12,426 bases of DNA from MKRK01 sp001896915 (GTDB lineage Bacteria > Bacillota > Clostridia > Oscillospirales > Acutalibacteraceae), in the NCBI GenBank assembly GCA_937973935.1, contig CALJJF010000164.1, positions 1-12,426 on the forward strand, in the 5' to 3' direction. The notes below the pieces were generated by a model, which was not told where the DNA came from, did no database searches, and saw only the letters and a program-made list of their open reading frames with translations. This document shows, one piece after another, positions 7,792 through 12,426 of the stretch; the stretch's first letter is position 1, and every line of letters starts with the position of its first letter. The position numbers were made by a program, and so were the translations under genes.

Positions 7792-8829
7792 TTAAAATGA
7801 TGGGGGAATGAGCCGTAAGCCTGCTTCCTCGGGAAGCCCGAACAGAATGTTCATATTTTGAATGGCTTGCCCTGCCGCACCCTTGACCATATTGTCAATG
7901 GCCGAAACAACAATCAGCGTCCCTGTTCGGCGGTCAATGTGCAAGGAAATGTCACATAGATTTGTATATTTCACGTTTTTCAGATTTGCTGTGGTTCCCT
8001 CCGGCAGTATTCTGACAAAAGGTTCGTTTTCATAATAAAAGTGATAAGCGTCCCGAACCTTTTCGGCGCTGACACCCAGCTTTATTCTACCGTAAACAGT
8101 GGATAAAATACCACGGTTAACGGGAAGAAGATGGGGAACAAAGGTGACCTTGATTTTTCGTCCGGCCGCCTTGGAAAGCGTCTGTTCAATCTCCGGGGTG
8201 TGACGGTGGGATGCTACTTTATAGGGCGAAAAAGCCTCGTTGCATTCGGGATAATGGGTGTTCAAGGTAAGCCCCCGCCCGGCACCCGTTACGCCGGACT
8301 TTGCATCAATGATGATGCCGTCTGTATCGATGAGACCCTTTTTTAAAGCGGGGTATAATCCGAGGGCGACAGAGGTGGGATAGCAGCCGGGATTGGCGAT
8401 GATTTTTTTATCCTTGATAAAGTCCCGGAATAGTTCGGGAAGCCCGTAAACGGCACCGGCATGCAGCTCCGGATTAGTAAAGCTGCCATCGTACCATTCC
8501 GCATAATCCGACTCGTTTTCAAGACGGAAATCAGCACCCAGATCAATGAAGATTTTATCTTGTGCCGCACACTGTTCTGCTAGTTCTTCGGACAAACCAT
8601 GGGGCAAACAGGCAAACACAACGTCGCTTTTTTCTACGACCTCCCTTTGGTTTTCACAAACAAGGGAAGTGAAATCAAGAAAAGCGGGGTATACTTCGGA
8701 GAGCGGTTTGTTTTCAAAGCTGACAGAGCTGATGGCCGCAATTTCCACCTCCGGGTGGGACAGCAAAAGCCGGACCAGCTCAGCGCCTGCATAACCGGTC
8801 GCTCCTACAACAGCTGCTTTTATCGACAT
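7792..8829 (-). CDS. argC: N-acetyl-gamma-glutamyl-phosphate reductase
   Basis: NADPH-dependent reduction of N-acetylglutamyl-5-phosphate to the semialdehyde. The 345-residue length is typical of the type-1 ArgC family. The Rossmann nucleotide-binding loop VGATGYAGAELVRLL is at residues 8-22. The active-site cysteine is Cys149 in ANPGCYPTSVALGLYP, and SGVTGAGRG (178-186) and HRHTPEI (208-214) supply other conserved active-site residues, including the catalytic His210. The ATG at 8829 has a strong AAGGAG 8 nt upstream, and this site overlaps the TAA stop of argH (12-nt gap), which points to translational coupling. The stop codon touches the argJ start with no intervening base. Confidence 0.97.
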   Translation of the reverse strand: MSIKAAVVGATGYAGAELVRLLLSHPEVEIAAISSVSFENKPLSEVYPAFLDFTSLVCENQREVVEKSDVVFACLPHGLSEELAEQCAAQDKIFIDLGADFRLENESDYAEWYDGSFTNPELHAGAVYGLPELFRDFIKDKKIIANPGCYPTSVALGLYPALKKGLIDTDGIIIDAKSGVTGAGRGLTLNTHYPECNEAFSPYKVASHRHTPEIEQTLSKAAGRKIKVTFVPHLLPVNRGILSTVYGRIKLGVSAEKVRDAYHFYYENEPFVRILPEGTTANLKNVKYTNLCDISLHIDRRTGTLIVVSAIDNMVKGAAGQAIQNMNILFGLPEEAGLRLIPPSF

Positions 8830-8841
8830 TGTAATTTCTCC

Positions 8842-10209
8842 TTACAGAACCATTTTGATTTTTGAGATTTCCCGCAGCACACATTCCGGCGCGGGTGCGC
8901 CGACGACGGTACGTTTTCGCACACATACATCCAGCTTGATGGTGTGATACACATCTTCGTCAAATTGGGCACTGATCTTTTGATATTCTTCAATCGGCAG
9001 TGTTTCCAGCGTCAGGTCTTTTTCGATACACAAAGCAACCAGTTTGCCGACGATTTTATAAGCATCACGGAAGGGCATACCCTTGTTCACCAGATAATCT
9101 GCGCAGTCCGTGGCATTGATAAAGCCCTTTGCCGCTGCTGTGCGCATGGTTTCCTCATTGACCTTCATGGTCGTTAACATGGGGGTAAACGTCGTCAGAC
9201 ACATGGAAACGGTGTCAACAGCGTCAAAAATCGCTTCTTTGTCCTCCTGCATATCTTTGTTATAGGCAAGGGGAAGACCCTTCATTACGGTGAGCAAGGT
9301 CATCAAAGAGCCGAACACCCGGCCGGATTTTCCACGGACAAGCTCTGCAATATCCGGGTTTTTCTTCTGGGGCATAATGGACGAGCCGGTGGAAAATGCG
9401 TCATCCAGCTCAATGAATTTGAATTCCCAGGAGCACCAGAGAATGATTTCTTCCGAAAAACGGGAGAGATGAACCATAACAATGGAAAGGGCACTGGCAA
9501 GCTCAAGCACAAAATCTCTGTCGGACACACCATCGAGACTGTTTCGGGTAATCCCTTTCATGGACAGGCTTTCTGCCACCATTTCCCGGTTCAGAGGATA
9601 GGTTGTTCCTGCCAGGGCACCGGAGCCGAGGGGGGAAATGTTCATCCGCTTTTTGCAGTCCGCAAGCCGCTCGATATCACGAAGCAGCATATTGGCATAG
9701 GCAAGCAGATGGTGACCGAAGGTGATCGGCTGGGCACGCTGGAGATGGGTATAGCCAGGCATAATGGTGTCGGCATGCCGTTCCGCCTTATATAAGATCA
9801 CATCAATGAGTTCTTTGATTTCATCCGATAATCTGTCAACACATTTGGTGAGGTGCAGACGGATGTCCAAGGCGACCTGATCGTTTCGGCTTCGTGCGGT
9901 GTGTAGCCGTTTGCCGCTGTCACCGATCCGTGCGGTCAGCTCTTGTTCGATAAAGGTGTGGATATCTTCGGCGGTATAATCAATCTTCAAAATACCGTTG
10001 TTGATGTCGGCGAGCATCCATTTCAGTGTCGTGATGATTCTGGAGGCTTCGCTTTTGTCAATAATACCGCACTGCCCCAGCATTTCCGCATGGGCGATGG
10101 AACCCTCAATATCTTCTTTATACATCCGGGAATCAAAAGAGATGGACGAATTGAAATCGTTGGTTTTCTGATCGATTTCGCTTTTGAACCGCCCTGCCCA
10201 TAAATTCAT
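8842..10209 (-). CDS. argH: Argininosuccinate lyase
   Basis: Splits argininosuccinate to arginine and fumarate, the last step of the pathway. Fumarase/aspartase superfamily homotetramer, 455 residues, normal length. Motifs are the N-terminal LWAGRF, TARSRNDQVALD (104-115), YTHLQRAQP (153-161, with the conserved His155), SPLGSGALAGT and the superfamily signature GSSIMPQKKNPD (275-286) with the catalytic serine at 277. The ATG at 10209 has AAGGA 8 nt upstream, placed inside the last codons of argG; the gap to the argG TGA is 4 nt. No unusual substitutions were noticed. Confidence 0.98.
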   Translation of the reverse strand: MNLWAGRFKSEIDQKTNDFNSSISFDSRMYKEDIEGSIAHAEMLGQCGIIDKSEASRIITTLKWMLADINNGILKIDYTAEDIHTFIEQELTARIGDSGKRLHTARSRNDQVALDIRLHLTKCVDRLSDEIKELIDVILYKAERHADTIMPGYTHLQRAQPITFGHHLLAYANMLLRDIERLADCKKRMNISPLGSGALAGTTYPLNREMVAESLSMKGITRNSLDGVSDRDFVLELASALSIVMVHLSRFSEEIILWCSWEFKFIELDDAFSTGSSIMPQKKNPDIAELVRGKSGRVFGSLMTLLTVMKGLPLAYNKDMQEDKEAIFDAVDTVSMCLTTFTPMLTTMKVNEETMRTAAAKGFINATDCADYLVNKGMPFRDAYKIVGKLVALCIEKDLTLETLPIEEYQKISAQFDEDVYHTIKLDVCVRKRTVVGAPAPECVLREISKIKMVL

Positions 10210-10213
10210 AGTA

Positions 10214-11428
10214 TCATTCCTTATCCTTTTTTAACATGGCCTGAACCTTAATCGGCAGGCCGAACAGGTTGATAAAGCCTTCGCTGTCCTTTTGGTCATA
10301 GACAGTATCCTCGTCAAAGGTTGCGATTTCCATATTATAGAGTGAATTTGGTGAAGTGACGCCTGCGTTCATGATATTGCCTTTGTAGAGCTTTAATTTC
10401 ACGTCACCGGTAACGGTTTCCTGTGTTTTGTCAACAAAAGCGGTGAGCGCTTCTCTGACAGGGGTATACCATTGTCCGAAATAGACCAGCTCCGCAAATT
10501 TTACAGCCAGCTGTTCTTTCAGATGCTGTGTTTCACGGTCAAGACAAAGAGTTTCCAGCACTTCGTGGGCATGATATAGAATTGCACCGCCGGGTGTTTC
10601 ATACACACCACGGGATTTCATGCCGACCAAACGGTTTTCAACCAAATCTACGATACCAATGCCGTTTTCGCCGCCCAATTTGTTCAGCGCATAAATCAGC
10701 TCTGTGCCGTTCATGTTTTCGCCGTTCAGTGCGACCGGGATTCCTTTTTCGAAGGAAAGGGTAATATAGGTTGCCTTGTCAGGCGCTTTTTCGGGGGTAA
10801 CACCCATTTCAAGGATTTTATCATACATGGGCTCGTTGGCAGGATCTTCAAGGTCAAGACCCTCATGGGATAAATGCCAAAGATTTTTGTCTTTGGAATA
10901 GTTGGTTTCTCTGGTGATGTTCAGGGGGATATTGCGTGCTTCTGCATAGTCGATTTCATCGTCACGGGACTTTAAGTCCCAGATTCTCCAGGGAGCAATG
11001 ATTTTCATGTCAGGAGCAAAAGCCTTGATGGTCAGCTCAAATCGAACCTGGTCGTTGCCCTTGCCGGTACAGCCATGGGCAATGGCGTCTGCCCCTTCTT
11101 TTTGGGCGATCTCCACAATCCTTTTTGCGATAACAGGTCTTGCAAAGGAGGTGCCCAACAAATATTTGCCTTCATAAACAGCACCGGCTTTGAGGGTGGG
11201 GAAAATAAAGTCTTCTGTGAATTCCTTTGTCAAATCCTCGATGTATAATTTGGATGCACCCGTTTTCAGTGCTTTTTCATTGAGGCCGGAAAGCTCGGCG
11301 CCCTGTCCCACATCGGCGGCGACAGCGATCACCTCACAGTTGTTATAATTTTCTTTCAGCCACGGGATAATAATAGAAGTATCCAATCCGCCCGAATAAG
11401 CCAAAACCACTTTTTTGATTTCTGACAT
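10214..11428 (-). CDS. argG: Argininosuccinate synthase, first gene of the arg operon
   Basis: ATP-dependent condensation of citrulline and aspartate to argininosuccinate. The 404-residue length matches the bacterial type-1 family. The N-terminal ATP pyrophosphatase P-loop is AYSGGLDTS (10-18). YEGKYLLGTSFARP (85-98) and HGCTGKGNDQVRFE (118-131) form the aspartate/citrulline site, and the C terminus contains the synthetase domain. The ATG at 11428 has an excellent TAGGAGG 7 nt upstream. It is the promoter-proximal gene of a run of eight same-strand genes (argGHCJBDF-uxuA), and the intergenic region upstream contains a good sigma-A-type promoter at 11482-11509 plus several palindromes that could be repressor sites. 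Confidence 0.98.
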   Translation of the reverse strand: MSEIKKVVLAYSGGLDTSIIIPWLKENYNNCEVIAVAADVGQGAELSGLNEKALKTGASKLYIEDLTKEFTEDFIFPTLKAGAVYEGKYLLGTSFARPVIAKRIVEIAQKEGADAIAHGCTGKGNDQVRFELTIKAFAPDMKIIAPWRIWDLKSRDDEIDYAEARNIPLNITRETNYSKDKNLWHLSHEGLDLEDPANEPMYDKILEMGVTPEKAPDKATYITLSFEKGIPVALNGENMNGTELIYALNKLGGENGIGIVDLVENRLVGMKSRGVYETPGGAILYHAHEVLETLCLDRETQHLKEQLAVKFAELVYFGQWYTPVREALTAFVDKTQETVTGDVKLKLYKGNIMNAGVTSPNSLYNMEIATFDEDTVYDQKDSEGFINLFGLPIKVQAMLKKDKE

Positions 11429-11445
11429 AACAAATCCTCCTAAAT

Positions 11446-11457
11446 TTTATCGATAAA
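11446..11457. promoter_or_regulatory. 12-bp palindrome in the argG leader, candidate operator
   Basis: TTTATCGATAAA is a perfect 12-bp inverted repeat between the predicted transcription start (~11475) and the argG ribosome binding site. AT-rich flanks nearly extend the symmetry. It is placed where a roadblock or second operator could sit. It is short and AT-rich, so it may be coincidental. Confidence 0.25.
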
Positions 11458-11481
11458 TTTTCATTGTATTGATTATTCATT

Positions 11482-11509
11482 ATTATACACGATTATTTGC
11501 ATAATGCAA
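11482..11509 (-). promoter_or_regulatory. Probable sigma-A promoter of the arg operon
   Basis: On the - strand, TTGCAT (11509-11504) and a perfect TATAAT (11487-11482) are separated by 16 bp. Transcription would start near 11475, leaving a leader of about 47 nt before the argG ATG. The -35 box is one arm of a 13-bp inverted repeat (11497-11509), a placement that suits repressor control. It is the best promoter match I see in the window, based on sequence resemblance only. Confidence 0.62.
11497..11509. promoter_or_regulatory. 13-bp palindrome overlapping the argG -35 box, candidate operator
   Basis: TTGCATAATGCAA (+ strand) is a perfect inverted repeat of 6-bp arms around one central base. 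It covers the -35 box of the argG promoter, so a protein bound here should block RNA polymerase. It is not a clear match to the TGAAT-n4-ATTCA form of the ArgR box, so assignment to ArgR is only a guess from context. Confidence 0.35.
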
Positions 11510-11536
11510 GACTTAATTGTATATTGATTGCATATT

Positions 11537-11552
11537 TGTGTATATATACACA
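11537..11552. promoter_or_regulatory. 16-bp perfect palindrome upstream of the argG promoter, candidate operator
   Basis: TGTGTATATATACACA is identical to its reverse complement over 16 bp. It lies 28 bp upstream of the argG -35 box. The inner TGTATATATACA resembles AT-rich ArgR-type half sites but with shortened spacing. Such sites also arise by chance in alternating TA tracts, so function is uncertain. Confidence 0.33.
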
Positions 11553-11555
11553 GAA

Positions 11556-11575
11556 ATGACCGTGGACACGGTCAT
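11556..11575 (-). terminator. Hairpin downstream of the TIM-barrel gene, weak terminator candidate
   Basis: ATGACCGTG pairs perfectly with CACGGTCAT around a 2-nt centre (8 bp with a 4-nt loop in practice). The arms can continue as ACAG/CTGT (11550-11553 with 11576-11579) past a 2-nt bulge. It begins 25 nt after the TIM-barrel gene stop. On the - strand it is followed by TTCTGTGTATATA, a poor U-tract. It could be a weak terminator or a regulatory hairpin. Confidence 0.4.
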
Positions 11576-11600
11576 CTGTTGTAGATATTTAATACTGGTC

Positions 11601-12278
11601 TCACGGGTGCTTTTCTCCTTTTCGGTATGCTTCCATGATGGCCTTGAACAGGTCGCCGTTGCTGGGCGGTGTCCATGTGATCGCATTGGCGCCTGCTTCG
11701 ATGGTACGCTTGATGGATTCATCATTGGGTCCGCCGGTGGCGATGATGGCTGCATCCGGGTATTCTGCTCTGATTTTTTTTACAATATCAACGGTTTTGG
11801 CCGCTGCCGAAACATTTAAAATATGTGCGCCTGCCGCCAATCGTGCACCAATGTCGTCATTTTCTGAAACAACCGTGATGACAACAGGGATATCAATATG
11901 GTCACACACCTCTTTCACAGACTCATTGGTAGTGGGTGCGTTCAAAACCACGCCGATGGCCCCCTGGTGCTCTGCATGCAGTGCGAGATTAAACACCCGC
12001 TTGCCCTGTGTTCTGCCACCGCCCACACCGGCGAAAACGGGGATATCTGCCGCCGCCATGATAGCTTGTGTTATGATGGGTTGGGGGGTAAAGGGATAAA
12101 CCGCTATGACAGAGTCTGCATTGGTGTTTCGGATGATGCTGACATCCGTAGAAAACAAAACGGATTTGATGCGTTTGCCGAATATTTTTATGCCTGAGCA
12201 GTTATATATTTCGTCCGGGACTTTCAGCATAAAGCTGCGCAAATTGCCTTGAAACTCAGGCGCCTTTGGTTCTGTCAT
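11601..12278 (-). CDS. Conserved TIM-barrel protein of unknown function
   Basis: Predicted cytoplasmic protein of 225 residues with a beta/alpha (TIM) barrel look: alternating strands such as SVIAVYPF, IPVFAGVGGG, AIGVVLNAP, IPVVITVV, AHILNVS, AIIATGG and ANAITWTPP, each followed by a helix. The ATGGPNDESIKRTIEAGANA segment (180-199) resembles the phosphate-binding end of ribulose-phosphate-type barrels. Other marked motifs are SFMLKVPDEIYNCSGIKIFG, VSIIRNTNAD and GVGGGRTQGKR. I believe similar proteins occur widely in Bacillota, often labelled only 'hydrolase'; I cannot assign a reaction. The frame is open to 12356, but I chose the ATG at 12278 because AAGGAGG lies 7 nt upstream; the extra 26 residues would be hydrophobic and low-quality. 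It is same-strand with argG but separated by 172 bp containing a hairpin and a promoter, so it is probably a separate transcript with possible read-through. Confidence 0.85.
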   Translation of the reverse strand: MTEPKAPEFQGNLRSFMLKVPDEIYNCSGIKIFGKRIKSVLFSTDVSIIRNTNADSVIAVYPFTPQPIITQAIMAAADIPVFAGVGGGRTQGKRVFNLALHAEHQGAIGVVLNAPTTNESVKEVCDHIDIPVVITVVSENDDIGARLAAGAHILNVSAAAKTVDIVKKIRAEYPDAAIIATGGPNDESIKRTIEAGANAITWTPPSNGDLFKAIMEAYRKGEKHP

Positions 12279-12426
12279 CTTGCTGCCTCCTTGTTGGGTT
12301 TTTGGAAATATGGAATAAAAAAATAATAGTAAGCATACAGTCAATTGATATTGCAAATGAAGAATTCCGATGCAGCAAGCGGCAGAAAGAGCAAGGTATA
12401 GGAGGAATTACTTCCGGACGGGGTGT

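Noticed and set aside
11429..11480. T-box, attenuator or riboswitch in the argG leader
   Set aside because: The predicted leader is only about 47 nt, with no T-box motif, no terminator/antiterminator pair and no leader peptide rich in arginine codons.
12312..12344. Promoter for the TIM-barrel gene (TTGACT at 12344-12339 on the - strand)
   Set aside because: The -35 is good, but the only -10 candidates at suitable spacing fall in a T-run and match poorly, so I do not list it as a feature.
12279..12356. N-terminal extension of the TIM-barrel gene to the ATG at 12356, possible signal peptide
   Set aside because: The AAGGAGG site sits 7 nt before the ATG at 12278. The upstream stretch is AT-rich intergenic-like DNA, and the hydrophobic run appears to be a by-product of its T-rich codons.
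12400..12426. AGGAGG on the + strand near the right edge, possible start of a divergent gene
   Set aside because: No start codon lies at a suitable distance before the window ends; the nearest GTG is about 17 nt away.
1..12426. Mobile elements, CRISPR arrays, tRNA or rRNA genes, defence systems
   Set aside because: I saw no transposase, integrase, regularly spaced repeats, structural RNA or defence-type domains; the genes are core metabolism and ribosome biogenesis.

Overview
The window looks like ordinary chromosome from a Bacillota (Firmicutes) species, most likely a Clostridia-type anaerobe. Supporting signs are a Mini-III ribonuclease (essentially a Firmicutes gene), a YitT-type membrane protein, AGGAGG-like ribosome binding sites, AT-rich intergenic DNA with moderate GC in genes, and an arginine operon built around the ArgJ transacetylation cycle. 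A sugar-acid catabolic gene (uxuA) would fit a gut or plant-polysaccharide habitat. The species cannot be named from the sequence. I see no insertion sequence, phage gene, CRISPR array, tRNA or rRNA.

Layout. On the + strand from base 1 to about 2491: the 3' part of obg (its 5' end lies outside the window), then mrnC, then a yitT-family gene, ending in a strong hairpin terminator at 2465-2491. On the - strand, reading from right to left: a conserved TIM-barrel protein of unknown function (12278 to 11601), a 172-bp intergenic region with the best promoter in the window and several palindromes, then argG-argH-argC-argJ-argB-argD-argF (11428 to 3560), and finally uxuA (3543 to 2500), which converges on the yitT terminator.

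How the genes work together. The seven arg genes cover the whole route from glutamate to arginine. ArgJ makes N-acetylglutamate and also recovers ornithine by moving the acetyl group back to glutamate. ArgB phosphorylates N-acetylglutamate, ArgC reduces it, and ArgD transaminates it to N-acetylornithine. ArgF makes citrulline from ornithine and carbamoyl phosphate, and ArgG plus ArgH convert citrulline to arginine. Carbamoyl-phosphate synthase and the ArgR repressor are not in the window. Gene junctions are very tight (4-nt overlaps or gaps of 0-22 nt), so these genes are almost certainly one transcript. ArgB has the N-terminal extension and C-terminal signature of arginine-inhibited acetylglutamate kinases, as expected for a pathway using ArgJ. 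The obg-mrnC pair joins two functions that both act on the large ribosomal subunit.

The least routine items are uxuA riding at the end of the arginine transcript, the uncharacterised TIM-barrel protein upstream of it, and the cluster of perfect palindromes around the argG promoter. I found no convincing evidence of a wholly new system.
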